NCBI GenBank assembly: GCA_036444495.1
Contig: JAZGBC010000126.1
Location: 1 to 22,669 of the forward strand
Direction: 5' to 3'
DNA length: 22,669 nt
Source of the DNA: JAZGBC01 sp036444495
Lineage (GTDB): Bacteria > Pseudomonadota > Alphaproteobacteria > Kiloniellales > J153
A program made the translations under genes and the position numbers. Under the pieces are notes generated by a model that had not been told where the DNA came from, did no database searches, and saw only the letters and a program-made list of their open reading frames with translations. This document shows, in pieces, positions 1 through 7,646 of the stretch (within the stretch, counting starts at the first letter, position 1; the number at the start of each line of letters is the position of its first letter).

Positions 1-317
1 AGAGCGAAGCGGCGCGCTCGACCGGAATGACGGCGGCGCAGTGCATGTGGCACGTGGTTCTGCCCCAGGCCCTGAAGCTGATGATCCCACCCATGGGTGG
101 TGTTTACGTCATCATCATCAAGGGCACGTCCATCGTCTCGGTCATCGGCATTTCCGAACTGGTCCGGGCCGGTGAACACGCCACCCAGCGCCATCCCAGG
201 GAACTGATGGTGATCTACGGCGTGGTTGCGCTCATGTACTTCGCCTACTGCTACCCGGTACTTCGAATCGCGCGCTGGGCGGAGAGCAGGTTCGGAAGTG
301 TCGAGCTAAATACGTAA
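1..317 (+). CDS. ABC transporter permease, polar amino-acid type (3' part)
   Basis: Only the C-terminal end of this gene lies in the window; the frame is open to the left edge and ends in TAA at 315-317. The visible protein contains the permease EAA loop (E-A-A-R-S-x-G followed by V-L-P-Q-A-L). This cytoplasmic loop docks on the ATPase subunit of binding-protein-dependent importers. Next come the P-P-M-G-G segment and the hydrophobic K-G-T-S-I-V-S-V-I-G stretch seen in HisM/GlnP-type amino-acid permeases, and then a last membrane helix. An inner-membrane subunit importing a polar amino acid is the likely role; the substrate cannot be told. No partner ATPase or binding protein is in the window. 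Confidence 0.85.
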   Translation, partial: SEAARSTGMTAAQCMWHVVLPQALKLMIPPMGGVYVIIIKGTSIVSVIGISELVRAGEHATQRHPRELMVIYGVVALMYFAYCYPVLRIARWAESRFGSVELNT

Positions 318-430
318 CGCCGATTTCACGGAGGCCGGACCCGGCTGACCGGAACCACACCCGTAAGCAATTTGGCCCGGCCCGGCATAGAACCGTGAGG
401 AAGCGGCCGCGCGGGTAAAGAGCGAGTGAA

Positions 431-1468
431 ATGAATAAGCATACCGTTCGCTTGGGACTCCACAGCTTCAGCTTCGAGAATCATTTCCGGTACAAGACCG
501 GGTTCGACGCCTTCGCCTTCATCCGCGAGGCGGAGCGGCTGGGCCTTTCCGGGGTGCATATCAGCATGAACGACGAGCGCTACCGTTGGGTGGGCGGCAC
601 CTCGCCCGAACGCTTGCGCGCGGTCGGCGCGGCGGCGCGGGAGTGCGGCATGTACATGGAGACCGATACCTCGGGCACCGACCCGGTCCACCTCGTCAAG
701 ATGCTGCGCGCCTGCCGGCTGCTTGGGGCGGATCGTTTGCGGACCTACATCAGGCACAAAGGGCGCCCAGAGGAACAGGTCGAGGCGGCCATCCGGGATC
801 TGCGCGAGGCGGCGCCCGTAGCCGCCGATCTGGGCGTCAACATCCTCCTCGAAAACCACGAGGATTTTACCGGCCATGAAATCCGCCAAATTCTGGAGGC
901 CGTGGACCATCCGTCGGTGGGGGCCCTGTTCGACTTCGGCAACTCGATGATGGTTCTGGAGGACCCGCTCGAGGCGGCCAAGGAAGTGGCGCCGTTCGTT
1001 CGCTCCGTGCATTTGAAGGATCATGTCGTCGTGCTGCCGCCTCATGGCCGTTCTTCGAATCCATCGGCGGCGCCACTCATTTGCGGCACGCCCATCGGCC
1101 GGGGGCGCATCGATATAGATGGAGTCTTGGCCTATCTGCTGGAGAACACGGCTCTCAACCGCGTCTGTATCCAGAGCGTCTACGGCTTTAGCGCCCCGAT
1201 CGCGCGCCATGTCGAGCGATTCGCCGAAATTAGCGGCCGCTACCCGGCCTTCGTTCCCCTCGAGCCGCCCTGGGATGAATCGATCTGCCTCCTCGATTCC
1301 GCGGCACTGGCCGAATCCGACCCCGGCCGGCTCTTGAGCTATGAGTTGAGCGCCGTAGCCTCCGGCACCGGCAAGGTCCGGGAGATACTGGGTCGTCTGG
1401 GTTTCGGGCCGGCCGATACCGGCAATGACGCCGCCTTCGTCAAGTCTCGCGCCGAGCCAGGGTCCTGA
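431..1468 (+). CDS. Sugar phosphate isomerase/epimerase-like TIM-barrel protein
   Basis: A 345-residue protein of the xylose isomerase-like / AP-endonuclease-2 TIM-barrel superfamily. These enzymes isomerise or epimerise sugars, inositols or small hydroxy-acids with a divalent metal. Likely metal ligands are Glu141 (in L-L-E-N-H-E-D), Asp168 (F-D-F-G-N) and His194 (V-H-L-K-D-H). The strand that usually supplies the fourth ligand, a glutamate, reads C-I-Q-S-V here, with Gln238 at that place, so the metal site may be altered. The ATG follows a weak purine-rich stretch. The gene lies 113 bases after the ABC permease and converges with cysG, whose stop is 16 bases away. The substrate is unknown. 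It may belong with the transporter to its left rather than with sulfur metabolism. Confidence 0.8.
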   Translation: MNKHTVRLGLHSFSFENHFRYKTGFDAFAFIREAERLGLSGVHISMNDERYRWVGGTSPERLRAVGAAARECGMYMETDTSGTDPVHLVKMLRACRLLGADRLRTYIRHKGRPEEQVEAAIRDLREAAPVAADLGVNILLENHEDFTGHEIRQILEAVDHPSVGALFDFGNSMMVLEDPLEAAKEVAPFVRSVHLKDHVVVLPPHGRSSNPSAAPLICGTPIGRGRIDIDGVLAYLLENTALNRVCIQSVYGFSAPIARHVERFAEISGRYPAFVPLEPPWDESICLLDSAALAESDPGRLLSYELSAVASGTGKVREILGRLGFGPADTGNDAAFVKSRAEPGS

Positions 1469-1484
1469 ATCCGTATCAACGAGA

Positions 1485-2894
1485 CTAGGATTGAGACGCC
1501 TCCGCGCCCGCGTACCAGGCGAGCTTGCCGCGCAGGGTGACCACGCTGCCCACAATGATGAGCGCCGGTCCTTCGAGGCCGGCCCCGGCGGCTTCGTCCG
1601 CCAGGGTCTCCAGCGTGCCGGTGACGACGCGCTGGGCGCGCCGGGTGCCGCTGTCCACCACGGCCGCCGGTGTGTCCGGCGCGGCGCCGTGGTCGATGAA
1701 ACCGCGCGTGATCTCGGTGAGCGACGACAGGCCCATGTAGACCACCACGGTCTGGTTGGTGTGGATCAGCGCGTCCCAATTGAGGTCCGGCCCGCCGTCC
1801 TTGCCGTGGCCGGTGACGAAAATGCAGGCCTGGGCGTGGTCGCGGTGGGTCAGCGGGATGCCCGCATAGGCGGCGCAGCCGTTGGCCGCGGTGACGCCCG
1901 GAACCACCTGGAAGGGGATGCCTTCGCCCGACAGGGTGGCGATTTCCTCGCCCCCGCGCCCGAACATGAAGGGATCGCCGCCCTTGAGGCGCAGCACCCG
2001 CTTGCCCTCCTTGGCCAGGCGTACGAGCATCTCCGAGATGTCTTCCTGTTGCAGGGTGTGTTCCTTGGGCATCTTGCCCACATAGATGCGCTCGGCGTCG
2101 CGGCGCACGAGCTTCAGGATGCCTTCGCCGATCAGGCGGTCGTAGAGTACCACCTCGGCCTGCTGCGTGAGACGCAGCGCCCGGAAGGTGAGCAGGTCCG
2201 GATCACCCGGCCCCGTGCCTACCAGGTAGACCTCGCCGGCGGGCGGGTTGTCGCCGGCTTTTTCGGCCTGCGCGATGGCCGCGTCCATGAGCTCGCCCGC
2301 CTCCTCGTCCTGGCCGGCCAGGATGCGCTCGGCGACCAGGCCATAGACCACCTCCTCCCAGAAGCGCCGGCGCTGGGTGGAATCGGGCAGGCGCCGCTTG
2401 ACCTGCTCCCGGTAGTCGCCGGCGAAACGCGCCAGCCGGCCATAGGCGGCGGGAACCAGGGTCTCGAAACGGGCTTTGAGGATGCGCGCCAGTATGGGCG
2501 CCTTGCCCCCGGTGGAGGTCGCCACGATGAGCGGCGAGCGGTCGATGATCGAGGGCATGATGAAGCCGCAAAGCTCGGGCCGGTCCACCACGTTGACCGG
2601 AATGCGCGCCGCCGTGGCGAGGGCGTGCAGCCGCTCGTTCAGGGCCGCGTCCTCCGACGCGCCGATGACGAGCGCGCAGCCATCGAGCATCTCCGCCGTC
2701 AGCGGGCCGCTGTGGTGTGTCACGGCCTTGTCCGCCGCCAGCCGGGCCAGGTCCTCTTCGAGCGAAGGTGCGATGACGGTGACCCGGGCGCCGGCCCGTA
2801 GAAGGAGTTCCGCCTTGCGCGCGGCTCGCGAGCCGCCGCCGGCGACGACCGTCGGCCGTCCCGCGATCTTCAGGAAAAGGGGCAGGTAATCCAT
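1485..2894 (-). CDS. cysG: Siroheme synthase (trifunctional CysG)
   Basis: A 469-residue cytoplasmic enzyme that makes siroheme from uroporphyrinogen III. The N-terminal half is the precorrin-2 dehydrogenase / sirohydrochlorin ferrochelatase module, with a dinucleotide-binding loop (V-V-A-G-G-G-S-R-A-A-R-K-A) near residues 15-28. The C-terminal half is the SAM-dependent uroporphyrinogen-III methyltransferase, with the V-G-T-G-P-G-D-P-D-L-L-T motif, the L-K-G-G-D-P-F-M-F-G-R-G motif and V-V-P-G-V-T-A. The length is close to E. coli CysG (about 457). The ATG at 2894 starts M-D-Y-L-P-L-F, the usual family start, with GGGAAA upstream; a longer start at 2936 is possible but adds an atypical tail. 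It is the last gene of the minus-strand operon. Siroheme is the DsrAB cofactor precursor, so its place beside dsr makes functional sense. Confidence 0.96.
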   Translation of the reverse strand: MDYLPLFLKIAGRPTVVAGGGSRAARKAELLLRAGARVTVIAPSLEEDLARLAADKAVTHHSGPLTAEMLDGCALVIGASEDAALNERLHALATAARIPVNVVDRPELCGFIMPSIIDRSPLIVATSTGGKAPILARILKARFETLVPAAYGRLARFAGDYREQVKRRLPDSTQRRRFWEEVVYGLVAERILAGQDEEAGELMDAAIAQAEKAGDNPPAGEVYLVGTGPGDPDLLTFRALRLTQQAEVVLYDRLIGEGILKLVRRDAERIYVGKMPKEHTLQQEDISEMLVRLAKEGKRVLRLKGGDPFMFGRGGEEIATLSGEGIPFQVVPGVTAANGCAAYAGIPLTHRDHAQACIFVTGHGKDGGPDLNWDALIHTNQTVVVYMGLSSLTEITRGFIDHGAAPDTPAAVVDSGTRRAQRVVTGTLETLADEAAGAGLEGPALIIVGSVVTLRGKLAWYAGAEASQS

Positions 2895-2967
2895 CAGGCG
2901 GCTTTCCCGTGGCGCCGCGCGGCCCCTGCCCGGCATGGCCCGGCGGGTGACAGGTCCCGATGGCCGG

Positions 2968-3189
2968 TCATGGCTTATCGGGCTCGGTGCATGCGGCCCA
3001 GGCGCTCATGGCCTCGCCCCAATGGGCCGCGGTCGCGGCGTCGAGGTCCATGATGGTAAAGCGCGTGCCCTCGCGGATGCGCAGGCGCAGGAGCCGCAGA
3101 CCGCTTTCGTAGAGCACGTCCTGCAGCTCCACCTCCCGGCCGTAGGGAGCCTGGAAGCGCTCCAGGCGGGTAACCGTCTCCCCGCTCAC
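2968..3189 (-). CDS. Small conserved-looking protein of unknown function (73 aa)
   Basis: A 73-residue soluble protein with no family that I can name with certainty. The core reads R-F-Q-A-P-Y-G-R-E-V-E-L-Q-D-V, then a charged strand-like stretch (L-R-L-L-R-L-R-I-R-E-G) and F-T-I-M-D-L-D, ending in a helix with H-W-G-E-A-M. This looks like a compact beta fold and not a chance reading frame. The GTG start at 3189 is chosen because it overlaps the TGA of the preceding 63-aa gene (GTGA, 4 bases) and has GAGG seven bases upstream. An ATG farther up at 3225 would overlap the neighbour by 40 bases. cysG begins 73 bases downstream. Translational coupling suggests that it works with the 63-aa protein. 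Confidence 0.75.
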   Translation of the reverse strand: MSGETVTRLERFQAPYGREVELQDVLYESGLRLLRLRIREGTRFTIMDLDAATAAHWGEAMSAWAACTEPDKP

Positions 3190-3377
3190 CGGTCGCCTCG
3201 GTAGAAAGCCGCCTCCAACCGCCATTCCCAGTTGCGCGGCGTATCCACGTAGTCCGGCTTGACGTCGAATTGGAGATGGATCTCGCCCTCCCCGGCGCGC
3301 TGTTTCAGCAGCTCCACCAGATCGTAAAACGAGGTGACCTCCGGATTTTGAATGATGAGCTCGCTCAGGTTCAGCAT
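3186..3377 (-). CDS. Small protein of unknown function (63 aa)
   Basis: A 63-residue acidic, soluble protein that I do not recognise. It has an amphipathic helix (residues about 16-28, F-Y-D-L-V-E-L-L-K-Q-R), a strand-like E-I-H-L-Q-F-D-V, and W-E-W-R-L-E near the C-terminus. There are no cysteines, no signal peptide and no membrane segment. The ATG overlaps the stop of the upstream dioxygenase gene by seven bases and is preceded by GGAG at a normal distance. The 3' end overlaps the next gene by four bases. The tight packing on both sides supports a real, co-translated gene. A partner or regulator role for the dioxygenase or CysG is possible, but nothing in the sequence shows it. Confidence 0.75.
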   Translation of the reverse strand: MLNLSELIIQNPEVTSFYDLVELLKQRAGEGEIHLQFDVKPDYVDTPRNWEWRLEAAFYRGDR

Positions 3378-4354
3378 GGAATCTCCGGGCTAGAGGGAGT
3401 CATTGGGCCGGTCCCCGCGATGCGGTCGAAGAAGCGCGCGCGGAAGAGGTGCCGCCGGCGGGCCGAATCGTCCTCGAAGGCCGTGCGGTTGTGCAGCACA
3501 TTGTTACCGATGATTCCCTGGCCGGGCGCCAGGCGGCAAGGGATGGCCGGGCCGTCCGGGTCCGCCAGCAGCTCGTTCAGGAAACCTACCGCCGACCGGG
3601 TCGCGGCGTCGTCCCGCCAGACGATGTTGCGCGCGCGGGCGGAGTAGCGCAGGTGCAGCGCGCCCGTCGCCGGATCGACCGAAAAGATGGGCCCCGCGCG
3701 CGCCGGCCGGATTTCGGTTCCGCCTTCGCGATTAGCCGGGATGGTCATGGCGTGCGGGTGCATCAGGGCCTCGATAAAGGCGGGCTCGGTATCGCGCAGC
3801 CGGATATAGGCGATCTCGTGATCCAGCAAGGCGTTCTCGCCGCCGGCCGGGGCGTCGGCCAGGCAGTGCAGAATCAGGGCGCGGACGCGCTGGGACTCCT
3901 CGTTGTAGTAGCCGTCCGTATGCCAGCTCAGCGCCTGGTTGCTGTAGGGAACGTAGCCCCGCCGCCGTCCGGACTCGGCGGTGGTCAGGTCGGTGATGCC
4001 GCTCTCGTCCGCGCAGAGGTGATGGTCGAGGCGGCGCAGGCCGAAGGCCGCGGCGAAGGCGGTGAGGGCGGCCCGATCGGCCCTGGTCCCGTCCCGGCAG
4101 GCATAGATCGCCATGTTGGCCCGGCGGCAGCGCTCGAGAATTGCTTGTTTCTCCGCCGCGCTGGGCGCCCCGAGGCGGGCGATCTCCACGGTCAGCTCGG
4201 CCGCGCTTGCCGGATAGGCGGCGAGCTTCTGCTCGCGCCAGCGCCCATAGGCCACCCCATCGCCCAGGTCGAAGGGACCGCCGGCATGGCGCCCGTGACC
4301 CTCGACTCGGCCGCGGCGCGGGACCTGGCCGGAATATGTCTGGCTGGCGATCAT
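3371..4354 (-). CDS. TauD/TfdA-family Fe(II)/2-oxoglutarate dioxygenase
   Basis: A 327-residue non-heme iron oxygenase. The facial triad is visible: His145 and Asp147 in W-H-T-D-G-Y-Y and the distal His288 in N-N-V-L-H-N-R-T-A-F. It is followed by the Arg-rich segment (R-R-R-H-L-F-R) that normally holds 2-oxoglutarate. These enzymes couple 2-oxoglutarate decarboxylation to hydroxylation of substrates such as taurine, other sulfonates, gamma-butyrobetaine or herbicides. I cannot see specific taurine-binding residues, so the substrate is open. The ATG at 4354 is preferred to a TTG at 4363; neither has a strong ribosome site. It is the first gene of the operon that runs through two small genes into cysG and is divergent from dsrA, which suggests a sulfur-related role by inference only. 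Confidence 0.85.
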   Translation of the reverse strand: MIASQTYSGQVPRRGRVEGHGRHAGGPFDLGDGVAYGRWREQKLAAYPASAAELTVEIARLGAPSAAEKQAILERCRRANMAIYACRDGTRADRAALTAFAAAFGLRRLDHHLCADESGITDLTTAESGRRRGYVPYSNQALSWHTDGYYNEESQRVRALILHCLADAPAGGENALLDHEIAYIRLRDTEPAFIEALMHPHAMTIPANREGGTEIRPARAGPIFSVDPATGALHLRYSARARNIVWRDDAATRSAVGFLNELLADPDGPAIPCRLAPGQGIIGNNVLHNRTAFEDDSARRRHLFRARFFDRIAGTGPMTPSSPEIPC

Positions 4355-4777
4355 GGACGGCAAATTAACACAGCGTTAACCAAGGCGGGGGTTATGTGAA
4401 AGCCCGGTGAAACCGGCTCCTGGTCCCCAGGGATAGCGCCGCGGCCCGATTGGCGCGCATCGGCCCGCTCTTCGTCCGTAAATAGTGGTTATCAAAGGAT
4501 AAAACATGTAATCCAGGTGACAGGAAGCGGCTCGAGTCGAGTTTGGCGGCGTCTTGCAGGTTCCGGTATCTCCCAGGGCCGGCGGAATTCGGTCTTTAAC
4601 AATTTCCTATATTGCCATATGCAAACTTGTGAATATAAACTACAGTCCAGGCTTGAGGCAGACAAGACGGGATAAAACCCGCAGAAAAGTAGGGATTTGG
4701 CCCGATGTTCGAGGCGCCCGGCAAAGGAACCCGTAACCGGCTTCGGAGGAATCTTCTCGGTCTTGAGGGGAACTAGC
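4355..4777. promoter_or_regulatory. Divergent intergenic region between the dioxygenase operon and dsrA
   Basis: This is the only gene-free stretch longer than 300 bases. It is AT-richer than its surroundings, above all from about 4480 to 4700. It should carry the promoters for both the minus-strand dioxygenase-cysG operon and the dsr operon. Visible elements are a TTAAC-5-GTTAA inverted repeat (4365-4379) just upstream of the dioxygenase start, a CCGGT-GAA-ACCGG hairpin near 4400, a 9-base direct repeat GGATAAAAC (4497-4505 and 4670-4678), and the promoter listed separately. No convincing open reading frame was found on either strand. Confidence 0.6.
4612..4639 (+). promoter_or_regulatory. 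Candidate sigma70-type promoter for the dsr operon
   Basis: TTGCCA (4612-4617) and TATAAA (4634-4639) are separated by 16 bases in the AT-rich part of the gap before dsrA. Each box differs from consensus by one base. This would give a 5' leader of roughly 130 bases. It is the best match I can see by eye; transcription start data are needed to settle it. Confidence 0.4.
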
Positions 4778-6058
4778 ATGGCCAAGAAACAGCACAAGAC
4801 GGACTTGCTCGACCAGTTGGAGGACGGCCCCTGGCCCAGCTTCGTCACGGGCCTGAAGCGCCTGGCCACCGACGAGGGCAAGCCCTACGCCGGCATGATG
4901 ACCGACCTCTTGGGCCAGCTCGAGCATTCCTACGAGACCCGCACGGGCTACTGGAAAGGCGGCACCGTCAGCGTCTACGGCTATGGCGGCGGTATCATCC
5001 CGCGCTTCTCCGAGGTTGCGGACAAGTTTCCCGAGTCCAAGGAATTCCACACGCTGCGGGTCCAGCCCCCCGCGGGCATGCACTACTCCACCGACCTGCT
5101 GCGCCAGATGTGCGACATCTGGGAGCGCCACGGCTCGGGCCTCATTGCCCTGCACGGCCAGAGCGGCGACATCATGTTCCAGGGCGCGACGACGGAAAAC
5201 GTCCAGAAGGCCTTCGACGAGCTGAACGAGGTCGGCTTCGACCTGGGCGGCGCCGGCCCGGCGCTGCGCACCTCCATGAGCTGCGTCGGCCACGCGCGCT
5301 GCGAACAGTCCTGCTACGACGAGGTGCGGGCGCACCGCACCATCATCAACAATTTCCTCGACGAGATGCACCGCCCGGCGCTGCCCTACAAGTTCAAGTT
5401 CAAGTTCTCGGGCTGTCCCAACGATTGTGTGAACGCGATCCACCGCTCGGACTTCGCCGTCATCGGCACCTGGCGCGACGACATGCAGGTCGATCAGGAG
5501 GAAGTGAAGAACTACGTCGCCAAGGTCGGCCGCAAGTACATGATCGACCACGTGATCGCGAACTGTCCGACGAGGTCGCTCAGCCTGAACGACGACGACA
5601 CGATGGACGTGGACAACAAGAACTGCGTGCGCTGCATGCACTGCATCAACGTCATGACCAAGGCGCTATCGCCCGGCAAGGATCGCGGCGTGACCATCCT
5701 CATCGGCGGCAAGCGCTCGCTCAAGATCGGCGATCTGATGGGCACCGTGATCGTGCCCTTCATGCGCCTCGAAACCGACGAGGATTTCGAGAAGCTGACG
5801 GAGTTCGCCGAAACCGTGATCGATTTCTTTGCCGAGAACGCGCTGGAGCACGAGCGGGTCGGCGAGACCATCGACCGCATCGGTCTGTCCAACTTCCTCG
5901 AAGCGGTCGGCGTGGAGGTGGACCCGAACATGGTCAACCATCCACGCACCTCCTCCTACTTGCGCACGGACGACTGGGACGAGGAAGCCCAGAAGTGGTT
6001 CCGGCGCAAGGCCGAGAAGCGCGCGGCCAAGCAAGCGGCCAGCCAGGCGGCCGAGTAA
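4778..6058 (+). CDS. dsrA: Reverse-type dissimilatory sulfite reductase, alpha subunit
   Basis: A 426-residue cytoplasmic subunit of the DsrAB siroheme enzyme, which in sulfur oxidisers converts DsrC-bound sulfane sulfur to sulfite. Cysteines of the siroheme-coupled [4Fe-4S] cluster are Cys169/Cys175 (C-V-G-H-A-R-C) and Cys213/Cys217 (C-P-N-D-C). An inserted ferredoxin domain carries Cys263 and Cys283, Cys286 and Cys289 (C-V-R-C-M-H-C). The length fits the family (about 417). The ATG at 4778 is preceded by GAGGGG at good spacing and gives the usual M-A-K-K start; a frame extension to 4697 lacks support. It is the first gene of the operon, 45 bases before dsrB. The oxidative direction is inferred from dsrEFH and dsrL in the same operon. 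Confidence 0.98.
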   Translation: MAKKQHKTDLLDQLEDGPWPSFVTGLKRLATDEGKPYAGMMTDLLGQLEHSYETRTGYWKGGTVSVYGYGGGIIPRFSEVADKFPESKEFHTLRVQPPAGMHYSTDLLRQMCDIWERHGSGLIALHGQSGDIMFQGATTENVQKAFDELNEVGFDLGGAGPALRTSMSCVGHARCEQSCYDEVRAHRTIINNFLDEMHRPALPYKFKFKFSGCPNDCVNAIHRSDFAVIGTWRDDMQVDQEEVKNYVAKVGRKYMIDHVIANCPTRSLSLNDDDTMDVDNKNCVRCMHCINVMTKALSPGKDRGVTILIGGKRSLKIGDLMGTVIVPFMRLETDEDFEKLTEFAETVIDFFAENALEHERVGETIDRIGLSNFLEAVGVEVDPNMVNHPRTSSYLRTDDWDEEAQKWFRRKAEKRAAKQAASQAAE

Positions 6059-6103
6059 GCGCCCCTTGGTGATCTTAAGGTTCATAGGTATCGGGTGACA
6101 GTC

Positions 6104-7183
6104 ATGAGCGAAGCAGTCCAACCGCGCCGGCCCAATGAAACGGGTGTCATGGACCCCTTCCCGCACATGCACCCCCTGCTGAAGAAGAACTACGGCGATT
6201 GGAAGTGGCACGACCGGCTGCGCCCGGGCGTCCTGCACCACGTCGCCCACGGCGGGGACGAGGTCTGGACCGTGCGCGCCGGCACCCAGCGGCAGATGGA
6301 CGTGCATACCATCCGCCTGCTCTGCGACATCGCCGACGAGTACGCCGAGAGACACGTCCGCTTCACCTCGCGCAGCAACATTGAGTTCATGGTCAGCAGC
6401 GAGGCCCAGGTGGCTCCGCTGATCGAAAAGCTGGAGGCCGAGGGCTTCCCCGTGGGCGGGACCGGAAACTCCGTTTCCATGATCTCGCACACGCAAGGCT
6501 GGCTGCACTGCGACATTCCGGGCACGGACGGCTCGGGCGCGGCGAAAGCGCTGATGGATCAGCTCTATTACGAGTTCACCCACGAGGAGATGCCGAACCG
6601 GGTGCGCATCACCACGTCCTGCTGTCAGATCAACTGCGGCGGCCAGGGCGATATCGCCATCAACGTGCAGTATGCCAAGCCGCCCAAGATCAACCATGAC
6701 CTGATCGCCAACGTCTGCGAGCGGCCCGCGGTGATCGCCCGCTGTCCCGTGGCGGCCATCCGGCCGGCCATGGTCAACGGCAAGCCTTCGCTGGAAGTGG
6801 ACGAGAAGAAGTGCATCTGCTGCGGTGCCTGCTATCCGCCCTGTCCGCCGATGCAGATCAACGGTCCGGATTCGACCAAGTTGGCCATCTGGGTCGGCGG
6901 CAAGCATTCCAACGCGCGCAGCAAGCCCACGTTCCACAAGCTGGTCATGGCCGGCCTGCCCAACAATCCGCCGCGCTGGCCGGAGGTGGCCGAGGTGGTC
7001 AAGACCATTCTTTACGCCTACAAGGAAAACGCCCGCGATTGGGAGCGCATGGGAGAATGGATCGAACGGATCGGCTGGCCCCGGTTCTTCGAACTGACGG
7101 ATCTGCCTTTCACCAAGCACCACCTGGACGATTGGCACGGCGCGCGCGCGAGTCTCAATGCCTCGGCCCATATTCATTTCTGA
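6104..7183 (+). CDS. dsrB: Reverse-type dissimilatory sulfite reductase, beta subunit
   Basis: A 359-residue partner of DsrA, close to the 358 residues of Allochromatium vinosum DsrB. The catalytic siroheme/[4Fe-4S] ligands are Cys136 (L-H-C-D-I-P-G-T-D) and Cys173, Cys174 and Cys178 (T-S-C-C-Q-I-N-C-G-G). The ferredoxin domain has Cys214 (A-R-C-P) with Cys237, Cys240 and Cys243 (C-I-C-C-G-A-C) and a further Cys247. In the known enzyme the siroheme bound by DsrB is the active one. The ATG at 6104 is used; a GTG nine bases earlier is in frame but is itself part of the likely ribosome site (GGGTGA). An 89-base gap with a small CCGGC-TGA-GCCGG hairpin separates it from dsrE. Confidence 0.98.
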   Translation: MSEAVQPRRPNETGVMDPFPHMHPLLKKNYGDWKWHDRLRPGVLHHVAHGGDEVWTVRAGTQRQMDVHTIRLLCDIADEYAERHVRFTSRSNIEFMVSSEAQVAPLIEKLEAEGFPVGGTGNSVSMISHTQGWLHCDIPGTDGSGAAKALMDQLYYEFTHEEMPNRVRITTSCCQINCGGQGDIAINVQYAKPPKINHDLIANVCERPAVIARCPVAAIRPAMVNGKPSLEVDEKKCICCGACYPPCPPMQINGPDSTKLAIWVGGKHSNARSKPTFHKLVMAGLPNNPPRWPEVAEVVKTILYAYKENARDWERMGEWIERIGWPRFFELTDLPFTKHHLDDWHGARASLNASAHIHF

Positions 7184-7272
7184 GGCGGGGGCCCACCCGC
7201 GCTTGGTTGGCAGAGGCTTGGCGACGGTGGAATCGGCCGGCTGAGCCGGGAATCGAGCAGCAGGAGCGCCTG

Positions 7273-7632
7273 ATGAAATTCGGAATCCTGGTCAACGAGG
7301 GGCCTTTCACGCATCAGGCCTCGGATTCCGCCTATCGCTTCGTCGAGGCGGCGCTGGCCAAAGGGCACGAGATCATGCGGGTGTTCTTCTATTTCGACGG
7401 CGTCAACAACGCGAACAGGCTGTCGGAGCCACAGGCCGACGACCGCAACCTGGTCAAGCTCTGGTCCGAGCTTGGCCAGAAGCATGACCTGGATCTGGTC
7501 GTCTGCGTGGCTGCCGCGCTGCGCCGCGGCATGAAGGACGAGTTGCTCGCGGCCGGGTTCCACATCTCGGGCCTGGGCCAGTTGATCGAAGCGGGCATCC
7601 AGGCCGACCGCCTCGTCGTGTTTGGCGATTGA
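7273..7632 (+). CDS. dsrE: Sulfur-relay protein DsrE (TusD-like)
   Basis: A 119-residue subunit of the DsrE2F2H2 hexamer, which carries sulfane sulfur toward DsrC. The persulfide-carrying cysteine is at residue 78 in V-V-C-V-A-A-A-L-R-R-G, the same number as the essential Cys78 of A. vinosum DsrE. A purely tRNA-modifying TusD would sit with tusB/tusC and not between dsrB and dsrF. The ATG at 7273 has AGGAG seven bases upstream. The same frame stays open back into dsrB, but the family start and ribosome site fix the beginning here. dsrF follows after 14 bases. Confidence 0.96.
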   Translation: MKFGILVNEGPFTHQASDSAYRFVEAALAKGHEIMRVFFYFDGVNNANRLSEPQADDRNLVKLWSELGQKHDLDLVVCVAAALRRGMKDELLAAGFHISGLGQLIEAGIQADRLVVFGD

Positions 7633-7646
7633 GCGGAGGCTGCGCT

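Noticed and set aside
1425..2801. Plus-strand open frame of 458 codons opposite cysG
   Set aside because: It is the shadow of cysG; the cysG motifs on the minus strand are clear and this frame has none.
4492..4881. Minus-strand 129-codon frame across the dsrA start
   Set aside because: It overlaps the N-terminal coding part of dsrA, has no ribosome site or recognisable motif, and is low-complexity antisense.
6811..7272. Upstream extension of the dsrE frame into dsrB
   Set aside because: The family start and an AGGAG site fix the dsrE start at 7273; the extension is an alternative frame of dsrB.
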